DNA from: Nitrospira sp.
GTDB taxonomy: Bacteria; Nitrospirota; Nitrospiria; Nitrospirales; Nitrospiraceae
Reading direction: 5' to 3'
DNA length: 6,311 nt
Assembly (NCBI GenBank): GCA_015904055.1
Contig: JABMDE010000089.1
Span: 4,521 to 10,831 of the forward strand
The position numbers were made by a program, and so were the translations under genes. Below are positions 1 through 5,449 of the stretch, piece by piece; positions within the stretch are counted from its first letter, which is position 1, and the number at the start of each line of letters is the position of its first letter. The notes under the pieces were generated by a model that was given only the letters and a program-made list of their open reading frames with translations, did not search any database and was not told the DNA's origin.

Positions 1-3
1 GAA

Positions 4-13
4 AGAGGAGAGG
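4..13 (+). promoter_or_regulatory. Ribosome binding site of dxr
   Basis: A purine-rich AGAGGAGAGG lies immediately upstream of the ATG at 16. It is a strong Shine-Dalgarno match and fixes the dxr start at this ATG. Confidence 0.8.
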
Positions 14-15
14 AT

Positions 16-1176
16 ATGAAGTCCATCATTATCCTGGGCTCGACCGGATCGATCGGAACCAATACCCTCGATATCGTCCAGCGGTTCCCGGAAGACTTTC
101 GAGTTGTCGGACTGACGGCGGGCGGCAACATCGAAAAACTCGAAGCGCAAATCCGTTCGTTCAATCCCCAAGTTGTCGCTGTCTCCACGGAATCTTCCGC
201 CGCGGCGCTTCGAACACGATGCGCCGGTCTTCCGGTCGAAATTCTGGCCGGCGAGGAAGGCATCGCTCAAGTGGCCGCCATGCCGGGAGCCGAGCTCGTA
301 ATTTCAGCCATTGTAGGAGCCGCCGGACTCCTTCCAACCCTGGCCGCGATTCGTAGCGGCAAACACATCGCCTTGGCCAATAAAGAACCCATGGTCATGG
401 CCGGCAAGTTGATGCAGGAAGAGGCGCGCAAGCACGGCGTCCGAATCTTCCCCGTCGACAGTGAACATAGCGCGATTTTTCAATCCCTTGAAGGTCATCG
501 GCTCGAAGACGTTCGGCGGCTGATCTTGACGGCCTCCGGCGGCGCCCTCTGGACACTGACGAAAGCACAGCTGCAGGACGTGACACCGGAGCGGGCGCTT
601 CAACATCCGAACTGGAAAATGGGCTCGAAAATCACCATCGACTCGGCCACCCTGATGAACAAAGGGTTGGAAGTCGTGGAGGCCCGTTGGCTGTTCGACA
701 TCCACGAATCCCGCATCGACGTCTTGATCCACCGGGAAAGCATCATCCATTCACTGGTCGAGTACGAGGACCGATCGATGATCGCCCAACTGGGACTGCC
801 CGATATGCGAACTCCGATTTCTTATGCGATGCGGTATCCGGAACGTATGCCGCTAGATTTACCGTCTCTGGACTTGACCGAAGTCGGCAAACTGACCTTC
901 TGCAAACCGGACCACGACCGATTCCCCTGTCTCAATCTCGGCTACGAATCGCTTCGGATCGGGGGCACCATGCCCGCGGCCATGAATGCCGCCAACGAAG
1001 TTGCCGTCGACGCGTTCCTCAACGGCGGCCTCCGGTTCATCGAAATCGCCGATGTCATCCGTAATACGATGCACGCCCATACCCATCGGGAGATCGCCGG
1101 CCTTGAGGATGCACTGGAAGCCGACCGCTGGGCCAGAGAGAAAGCCGGGGCCTTCGTCCATGCGTTGCCGCGCTAA
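16..1176 (+). CDS. dxr: 1-deoxy-D-xylulose 5-phosphate reductoisomerase
   Basis: This cytoplasmic enzyme rearranges and reduces 1-deoxy-D-xylulose 5-phosphate to 2-C-methyl-D-erythritol 4-phosphate with NADPH and a divalent metal. It is the first committed step of the MEP isoprenoid pathway. The 386-aa length is normal for the family. The N-terminal Rossmann nucleotide-binding motif GSTGSIG is at residues 8-14, and the cofactor-side segment ALANKE is at 119-124. The metal-binding block PVDSEHSAIFQ is at 146-156, with D148, S149 and E150. The substrate-binding block runs from H197, P198, N199, W200 and M202 to S210, N215, K216 and E219, matching the known catalytic set. A C-terminal helical domain follows. 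A strong Shine-Dalgarno supports the start. The residues after ANKE are PMV where the best-known enzymes have SLV, a minor variant. rseP follows after 76 nt, the usual neighbour in the frr/cdsA/dxr/rseP/proS type cluster. Identification is secure. Confidence 0.98.
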   Translation: MKSIIILGSTGSIGTNTLDIVQRFPEDFRVVGLTAGGNIEKLEAQIRSFNPQVVAVSTESSAAALRTRCAGLPVEILAGEEGIAQVAAMPGAELVISAIVGAAGLLPTLAAIRSGKHIALANKEPMVMAGKLMQEEARKHGVRIFPVDSEHSAIFQSLEGHRLEDVRRLILTASGGALWTLTKAQLQDVTPERALQHPNWKMGSKITIDSATLMNKGLEVVEARWLFDIHESRIDVLIHRESIIHSLVEYEDRSMIAQLGLPDMRTPISYAMRYPERMPLDLPSLDLTEVGKLTFCKPDHDRFPCLNLGYESLRIGGTMPAAMNAANEVAVDAFLNGGLRFIEIADVIRNTMHAHTHREIAGLEDALEADRWAREKAGAFVHALPR

Positions 1177-1252
1177 CAGAAAATATATGAATTCTAAAAG
1201 ATCAATGTTACAGTTACCGTAGTTTCATTCATATTCACACTGGACAATCACG

Positions 1253-2644
1253 ATGTTATCCGCTTTTACCTGGTCACCCGACACCCTTTGGCTGCTGATG
1301 CAGAAAGCCTGGTGGTTTCTCGTCGTGCTTGGTGTGCTCGTCGCCTTTCATGAGCTCGGCCATTTTCTCGCCGCCCGATGGGTCGGCGTGAAAGTACTGA
1401 AATTCTCGATCGGCTTCGGCCCTAAACTGTTCGGACGGCAGGCCGGAGAAACAGAATATTTATTGTCGGCTATTCCGCTCGGCGGCTATGTCAAACTGTT
1501 CGGCGAGGACGAAGCGGAAGCCACGACCCCGGAAGACCGGCGGCGATCGTTTGTCCATCAAGGTCTCTGGGGAAAAGTGCTCATCGTCGCGGCAGGCCCA
1601 GGATTCAATTTCATTCTCGCCTATTTGATCTTTGCCGGATGGCTCTCAACGGGAGCTCCGCTGTTCGTCCCGACCTTTCGCGATCTCAGCGCCGATATCG
1701 AGGCCCTGGTCCCGGGATCCCCGGCTGCGACAGCCGGAATGGAAATCGGCGACCGGGTCGTTTCAGTCAACGGCAAGGATATCTCCACGAAGACCGAATT
1801 GCTTGATGCCGTGGCAAAGAGCAATGGGCAACCGATCGCGCTCGGAATTCGCCGCGATGGGCAGGCCAAACCAATAACCGTGACACCACAACGTGTCTCC
1901 GGAGAACCTGCGGCTGGTGAAGAACCGCCCTATACGATCGGTGTCGAAGAAATGCCTCCGCTCGTGACGTCGGTCATGCACGGTCTTCCCGCCTCCATGG
2001 CCGGATTCCAACCCGGGGATCGGGTCGTCAGCATCGAGGGACAGACCATTTATACCTGGGCCCAGATGACAACACAGGTCAAGGAACACCCGAAGACTCC
2101 GTTGCGTATGGAGGTTCTCCGCGATGGACAGCGCATCACCCTCACGGTGACTCCGTCGGCCGAGAAGGTCACGGCGAACGGACAGGCCATCGAAATCGGA
2201 AAAATCGGCATCTCCGGACCAGGCCGCTCCTTGATGCGGTCCGACACTGCGCTGGAAGCGATCTACCATGGATTGGGAGCCACCTGGGGATGGACCGAAC
2301 TGACCGCGATCGGTCTGTATAAAATGATCATCGGCGACATTTCGAGCAAGAATATCGGCGGCCCCCTCACAATCGCCAACATCTCCGGTGAAGCTGCCGC
2401 TCAGGGCGCATCCAGCGTCGTGTTCTTGATCGCGATCTTGAGTATCAATCTGGGCGTGCTCAACCTGCTGCCGATCCCTATTCTCGACGGCGGCCACTTG
2501 CTCTTTTTCTTGATTGAAGGCATTCTGCGCAAACCCCTTGGCGAGCGCCAGCGGGAAATCGCGCAACAAGCGGGGCTGATCCTGCTGGTCGGCGTGATGA
2601 TCTTTGCCTTCTGGAACGATTTGGAACGAATCTTCTCCCGCTAA
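1253..2644 (+). CDS. rseP: RseP-type site-2 intramembrane zinc metalloprotease with two PDZ domains
   Basis: The 463-aa product is an inner-membrane site-2 protease. In studied bacteria this family cleaves anti-sigma factors such as RseA within the membrane after a first periplasmic cut, and also clears remnant signal peptides. The substrate here cannot be read from the sequence. The first membrane segment (about 18-38) carries the zinc motif HELGH at 33-37. A second hydrophobic segment containing GPGFN is at about 108-130. PDZ1 spans about 145-212 and PDZ2 about 235-302. The C-terminal membrane segment at about 388-410 leads into the third zinc ligand motif LDGG at 411-414 (D412), and a last hydrophobic segment is at about 438-455. 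Two PDZ domains match the proteobacterial RseP architecture. The ATG at 1253 has only a weak GGA upstream, but it gives a family-typical N-terminus. The 76-nt gap from dxr is notably A+T-rich and could hold a promoter, but I see no clean one. proS starts 6 nt after the stop, suggesting cotranscription. Confidence 0.96.
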   Translation: MLSAFTWSPDTLWLLMQKAWWFLVVLGVLVAFHELGHFLAARWVGVKVLKFSIGFGPKLFGRQAGETEYLLSAIPLGGYVKLFGEDEAEATTPEDRRRSFVHQGLWGKVLIVAAGPGFNFILAYLIFAGWLSTGAPLFVPTFRDLSADIEALVPGSPAATAGMEIGDRVVSVNGKDISTKTELLDAVAKSNGQPIALGIRRDGQAKPITVTPQRVSGEPAAGEEPPYTIGVEEMPPLVTSVMHGLPASMAGFQPGDRVVSIEGQTIYTWAQMTTQVKEHPKTPLRMEVLRDGQRITLTVTPSAEKVTANGQAIEIGKIGISGPGRSLMRSDTALEAIYHGLGATWGWTELTAIGLYKMIIGDISSKNIGGPLTIANISGEAAAQGASSVVFLIAILSINLGVLNLLPIPILDGGHLLFFLIEGILRKPLGERQREIAQQAGLILLVGVMIFAFWNDLERIFSR

Positions 2645-2650
2645 GCCTCC

Positions 2651-2767
2651 ATGAAAACTTCTCAGCTGCTCATCCCTACTCTGCGGGAAGATCCCGTACT
2701 ACGGCAAAGAACTCCTTCGCTTCAAAGACCGCCACGAACGCGACTTCTGCCTCGGCCCCACGCATGA
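2651..2767 (+). pseudogene. proS: 5' fragment of proS, cut off by an out-of-frame internal deletion
   Basis: The ATG at 2651, 6 nt after the rseP stop, begins MKTSQLLIPTLREDP, the recognisable N-terminus of a bacterial prolyl-tRNA synthetase. At about 2694-2697 similarity jumps to YYGKELLRFKDRHERDF, which in family members lies near residues 85-90, and this continues in another frame. Read on in its own frame the fragment ends at TGA 2765-2767 after 38 residues. From the family pattern about 70 codons are missing (roughly 210 nt, of length 2 modulo 3). The absent part carries class II motif 1 and the dimer interface. A 5-bp inverted repeat, CGGGA-AGA-TCCCG, sits at the apparent junction. It is visible in the sequence, but any role in the deletion is speculative. 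The lesion may be real or an assembly error. Confidence 0.8.
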
Positions 2768-2798
2768 AGAAGTCATCACCGATCTGTTCAGGCGCGAA

Positions 2799-4142
2799 GT
2801 GCGGTCCTATCGGCAGCTGCCGCTGAATTTTTACCAGATTCAGACGAAGTTTCGCGATGAAATCCGCCCCCGATTTGGGCTGATGCGCGGGCGTGAATTT
2901 ATCATGAAAGATGCCTACAGTTTCGACGGCGACGAAGCCGGCGCCAGGGCCAGTTACCAGAAGATGTACGACGCCTATACGAGAATCTTCACCCGATGCG
3001 GTCTTACTTTTCGGGCGGTCGAAGCGGATACCGGTTTGATCGGAGGCGATGTCTCGCACGAATTCATGGTCTTGGCTGAAACCGGCGAAGCCACAGTGGC
3101 GTACAGCGACCAGGGCTCCTATGCCGCCAACCTCGAACGGGCGGAAGTCCTTCCGCCTTCAGATATCGATGACGCCCCGTTGCGTCAATTGACCCCGGTC
3201 ACCACTCCACACTGTCGGACGGTGGAAGAAGTCACGGCATTCTTGAAGATTGCTCCCCGGCAATTGATCAAAACATTGATCTACGCTGCGGACAAAGAGA
3301 CCGTCGCCGTGCTCATCCGAGGGGATCACGAGCTCAATGAAGTCAAGCTGGCCAGGCTCCTACATGCGACGGAAGTACAGCTGGCCGAACCAGAGACTGT
3401 CAAGAGCCTGACAGGCGCACCCGTGGGATTTGCCGGTCCGGTCGGACTGCCGGGAGTGCGGATCGTGGCGGATCACGCGATCCACGGAATGAGAAACCTT
3501 GTCGTCGGAGCGAACCGAGCCGACACGCACTATGTGGATGCCAATTGGGACCGCGATTTCAAGGTTGATCAATTCGCGGATCTTCGCAATGCACAAACCG
3601 GCGATCCTTCGCCGCGCGGAACCGGTTCGTTGACGCTTGCCAAAGGCATCGAAGTTGGACAAGTCTTTCTGCTTGGGACGAAATACAGCAAAAGCATGAA
3701 CGCGACAATCCTGGATGACAAGGGCCAAGAACGCCTTGCCGTCATGGGTTGTTACGGCATCGGCGTCGGCCGCACTGCGGCTGCCGCGATTGAGCAGAAC
3801 CACGACGACAAAGGCATCATCTGGCCGTTTCCAATCGCTCCCTTCCATGTCCATCTCCTGCCCGTCAGTCAATCGGCAGCGACCGCCGAAGCTGCAGCCC
3901 GCCTCTATGAAGAGTTGCTCGCAGGAGGATTCGAAGTTTTGTGGGACGATCGTCAGGACCGAGCCGGAGTTAAATTCAACGATGCCGATTTGATCGGCGC
4001 GCCTTTCCAAATCGTGGTGGGTGACAAAGGACTTGCCGATGGCGTCGTGGAGGTTAAAGTTCGACGAAGCGGAATGAAATCCCGCATCGCTCCATCAGAT
4101 GTCGTTGCTCACCTCCGTACCGCATCCAGCGACCCCGGCTGA
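2799..4142 (+). CDS. proS: Prolyl-tRNA synthetase, class IIa with editing domain (N-terminally truncated here)
   Basis: ProRS joins proline to tRNA-Pro in the cytoplasm and hydrolyses mischarged Ala-tRNA-Pro. The open frame continues homology from about 2697 (YYGKELL, then GPTHEEVITDL). The first usual start codon in this frame is GTG 2799, which is really an internal valine, so 447 aa is a lower bound and the start is artificial. Numbering from that GTG, motif 2 (FRDEIRPRFG) is at 18-27 and MKDAYSF is at 36-42. The YbaK-like editing insertion spans about 120-300 and includes LIKTL (K158, the expected editing lysine) and GPVGLPG at 213-219. Motif 3 (GCYGIGVGRTAAA) is at 317-329, and the anticodon-binding domain is at about 345-440. 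Adding the 15 N-terminal residues from 2651 and about 70 missing ones gives about 568 aa, the normal size. Without motif 1 the product would not be expected to form a working dimer. There is no stop or other decay downstream. Confidence 0.9.
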   Translation: MRSYRQLPLNFYQIQTKFRDEIRPRFGLMRGREFIMKDAYSFDGDEAGARASYQKMYDAYTRIFTRCGLTFRAVEADTGLIGGDVSHEFMVLAETGEATVAYSDQGSYAANLERAEVLPPSDIDDAPLRQLTPVTTPHCRTVEEVTAFLKIAPRQLIKTLIYAADKETVAVLIRGDHELNEVKLARLLHATEVQLAEPETVKSLTGAPVGFAGPVGLPGVRIVADHAIHGMRNLVVGANRADTHYVDANWDRDFKVDQFADLRNAQTGDPSPRGTGSLTLAKGIEVGQVFLLGTKYSKSMNATILDDKGQERLAVMGCYGIGVGRTAAAAIEQNHDDKGIIWPFPIAPFHVHLLPVSQSAATAEAAARLYEELLAGGFEVLWDDRQDRAGVKFNDADLIGAPFQIVVGDKGLADGVVEVKVRRSGMKSRIAPSDVVAHLRTASSDPG

Positions 4143-4242
4143 CGCACTCCATAAGCTCCCCCTTCAGCGCTATTGCCGCTCTACATTTCCTTTTGCCCAC
4201 TCGCACTCGGCCCATTTACTCTCGAACAAAATTGGCTTTTCC

Positions 4243-4270
4243 TTGCCTTCCCGTTCCATTGGGCTACACT
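4243..4270 (+). promoter_or_regulatory. Candidate sigma70-type promoter
   Basis: TTGCCT at 4243-4248 and TACACT at 4265-4270 are separated by 16 nt. Each hexamer matches four of six consensus positions. It lies in the gap after proS and points toward the small ORF at 4383, leaving a leader of roughly 105 nt. The match is moderate and could be chance, since no downstream gene is certain. Confidence 0.35.
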
Positions 4271-4382
4271 GAAACACGGTTCCCAGACAAGAGGTCGTTT
4301 CCGGCGCACTCTTCACACGATTGCCGTACCGGTCTCGGATCGCACGATCAAACCGGCTACGAGGAGCACATCAGGCACCCAT

Positions 4383-4547
4383 ATGGCTCAGAACCTTGAA
4401 GATCTGCAACTACGAGTTGAGCGCACGGAACACGTCAAACGGATTATTATTCAATCGGATCTGCTGATTCTGCTGCCATCGCCACCTCCTCGGTCCGTTC
4501 AGGACCATGTCGTAGGGGTGGTCTCAATTTCAAGGGGAGCAGGATAG
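4383..4547 (+). CDS. Hypothetical small protein, 54 aa, possibly a gene remnant
   Basis: I do not recognise this ORF. It begins MAQNLEDLQLRVERTEHVKR, a charged heptad-like stretch able to form a short helix or coiled coil. A short hydrophobic run (IIIQSDLLILLP, 21-32) and a proline-rich, unstructured-looking tail follow. A GAGGAG at 4361-4366 could serve as ribosome binding site, but it is about 16 nt from the ATG, which is far. A candidate promoter lies upstream. The N-terminus looks like the start of a longer regulatory or sensor protein, while the second half looks non-coding, so it may be the stub of a truncated gene. The stop overlaps the start of an eight-G run. It could equally be a chance ORF. 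Confidence 0.3.
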   Translation: MAQNLEDLQLRVERTEHVKRIIIQSDLLILLPSPPPRSVQDHVVGVVSISRGAG

Positions 4548-4575
4548 GGGGGGGATGTCTGCAGCACGGAGATAG

Positions 4576-4980
4576 TCAAGAAGTAGGCGCGGTAACAAGC
4601 CTCGATGAGTGGTCCATGAACCTCTGTAACTGCGTATCGACCGCTGGAGAAAGCCCCTCAAATTCCACACCATAGGTCTGTTCCCTACCCCACCGCACCG
4701 TTGCAAGCTCGATAAATGTCGCAGACGGATGATTGGGCAGTTGCAGGCTCAGCGTGATTCGATCGCCCGGCGAGATGACGGCCTCGGTCATCACGCGGGC
4801 ACCCTTTGTGGAAACATCGTAGACAACACCCAGATCCCCGGGATCGACGGCTGGCCAACGGCGTGTCAGGCCGACAACAGAAAATGAGCAAGGGAAGGGT
4901 GCGGAAACACGAACGCGGGGATGCCGTCGCAATTGAGTGAGCGCCTGCCCAGGTGTCGGCACAGCGCGCTTCTTGTCCAT
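4576..4980 (-). CDS. Single-domain PilZ protein (second of a tandem pair)
   Basis: This 134-aa soluble protein is predicted to bind cyclic di-GMP and act as a stand-alone receptor. Its output (motility, exopolysaccharide, surface behaviour) is not deducible here. Both PilZ signature motifs are present. RRHPR at residues 18-22 provides RxxxR, and DVSTKG at 55-60 provides the D/NxSxxG motif. The beta-barrel pattern continues through PGDRITLSLQLP and ATVRWGREQTYGVEF, and a C-terminal helix (about 110-126) follows. There is no signal peptide or membrane segment. It is a clear paralogue of the gene just upstream, sharing RRxPRVR, PFxCSF, GVVYDxS, ARV/VRV-xTEAV and ATVRW. It starts 6 nt after that gene's stop, with a strong AAGGAG 9 nt before the ATG, so the two are almost certainly cotranscribed and coupled. 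The family call is firm; the cellular role is unknown. Confidence 0.9.
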   Translation of the reverse strand: MDKKRAVPTPGQALTQLRRHPRVRVSAPFPCSFSVVGLTRRWPAVDPGDLGVVYDVSTKGARVMTEAVISPGDRITLSLQLPNHPSATFIELATVRWGREQTYGVEFEGLSPAVDTQLQRFMDHSSRLVTAPTS

Positions 4981-4986
4981 GCGCGC

Positions 4987-5373
4987 CTACTCCTTCTCCA
5001 TCGTCGTAATCGCCATGTATTTGCTCAATCGGCTTAGCGTTGATTGCGTGAGCGTTTTGAAAACAAGCCCGTAAATCTGATCCTTTTCCCAACGGACCGT
5101 TGCAACCTTAATTGTTGCCGGTGAAATCTGCTTGGGCAGCCGCAGAGTCAGTGCCACCATATCTCCCGGCTTCAGCACCGCCTCCGTACTCACCCGCACC
5201 CCCCGAAGTGAAAGATCATAGACGACCCCGACACCTTTGTGAGAGTTGCGGAACCACCCGTTGATGTTGGACTGCAAAGAAGCAAATGAACAGCTGAAGG
5301 GCGTGGGAATCCGAACCCGCGGATAGCGGCGAAACTTATTGAGAACACCGACTCGCTGATGAGTGGTCTGCAT
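4987..5373 (-). CDS. Single-domain PilZ protein (first of a tandem pair)
   Basis: This 128-aa soluble protein is a predicted cyclic di-GMP receptor with no attached output domain. RRYPR at residues 15-19 supplies the RxxxR motif and DLSLRG at 53-58 supplies D/NxSxxG, so both ligand-binding motifs are intact. PGDMVALTLRLP and ATVRWEKDQIYGLVF follow the beta-barrel pattern, and a C-terminal helical stretch is at about 108-122. Only the ATG at 5373 is usable as a start. Going upstream in frame there are two codons and then a stop, and no alternative start lies before the RxxxR motif. Its only plausible Shine-Dalgarno (GAGG, about 10 nt upstream) lies in the stem of a perfect 16-bp hairpin that ends 2 nt before the ATG, which suggests controlled or weak initiation. 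It shares much of its sequence with the downstream PilZ gene, consistent with tandem duplication. The rhlE-like gene lies 76 nt upstream on the same strand. Confidence 0.9.
   Translation of the reverse strand: MQTTHQRVGVLNKFRRYPRVRIPTPFSCSFASLQSNINGWFRNSHKGVGVVYDLSLRGVRVSTEAVLKPGDMVALTLRLPKQISPATIKVATVRWEKDQIYGLVFKTLTQSTLSRLSKYMAITTMEKE
4990..4999 (-). promoter_or_regulatory. Ribosome binding site of the second PilZ gene, inside the end of the first
   Basis: On the minus strand GGAGAAGGAG lies within the last codons of the upstream PilZ gene, with AAGGAG 9 nt before the ATG at 4980. The strength and position confirm this start. They also indicate that the second PilZ protein can be translated efficiently even if the first is poorly initiated. 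Confidence 0.8.
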
Positions 5374-5375
5374 AC

Positions 5376-5420
5376 GAAATCAGCCTCGTGAAAGTCACTC
5401 TACCTCACGAGGCTGATTTC
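5376..5420 (-). repeat. Perfect 16-bp inverted repeat (hairpin) in the leader of the PilZ pair
   Basis: GAAATCAGCCTCGTGA (5376-5391) and TCACGAGGCTGATTTC (5405-5420) are exact reverse complements separated by 13 nt. In minus-strand RNA this stem-loop lies 29 nt after the helicase stop codon and ends 2 nt before the PilZ ATG. Its 3' arm holds the GAGG Shine-Dalgarno candidate. The short AAA/TTT ends of the arms resemble a weak intrinsic terminator usable on either strand, but there is no real U-tract. Possible roles are terminator or attenuator after the helicase, a translational lock on PilZ, or an operator for a dimeric regulator. The structure itself is certain; its role is not. Confidence 0.85.
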
Positions 5421-5449
5421 ATGAACCGTTTTCAGGTTTTATGCACGGA

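Larger units (their letters stand above)
4143..4575. other. Gap between convergent transcription units
   Basis: This 433-base stretch separates the plus-strand proS from the minus-strand PilZ gene. It contains a candidate sigma70-type promoter (4243-4270), a weak 54-codon plus-strand ORF (4383-4547) and a G-rich end. That end has GGGG at 4515-4518, GGGG at 4534-4537 and a run of eight G at 4547-4554. I looked for a stem-loop followed by a T-tract on either strand to end the two converging units and found nothing convincing. No tRNA or repeat array is visible. Confidence 0.6.

Noticed and set aside
1185..1234. 8-bp inverted repeat ATATGAAT / ATTCATAT in the A+T-rich dxr-rseP gap
   Set aside because: It is short, has a long loop and lies in A+T-rich sequence, so chance explains it. 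No clean promoter or terminator could be assigned.
1763..2569. 268-codon open frame antisense to rseP
   Set aside because: It is a shadow of the strongly conserved rseP on the other strand, with composition expected of a high-G+C antisense frame and no recognisable domain.
2799..2801. GTG 2799 as a genuine alternative start giving a naturally short ProRS
   Set aside because: It is a valine inside a conserved motif, it has no good Shine-Dalgarno, and clear ProRS homology continues upstream in the same frame to 2697 with the true N-terminus at 2651.
3360..4010. 216-codon open frame antisense to proS
   Set aside because: It is a shadow of conserved ProRS editing and motif 3 sequence. It has no domain or initiation signal.
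4173..4547. Longer 124-codon version of the small ORF starting at TTG 4173
   Set aside because: It has no ribosome binding site, it would run through the promoter candidate, and the added N-terminal part does not look like protein.
4582..4991. Exact 10-bp inverted repeat (AGTAGGCGCG at 4582-4591, its complement at 4982-4991) bracketing the second PilZ gene
   Set aside because: Many exact 10-bp inverted pairs are expected by chance in 6.3 kb. One arm lies in coding sequence and overlaps the ribosome binding site, and there is no target duplication or transposase.
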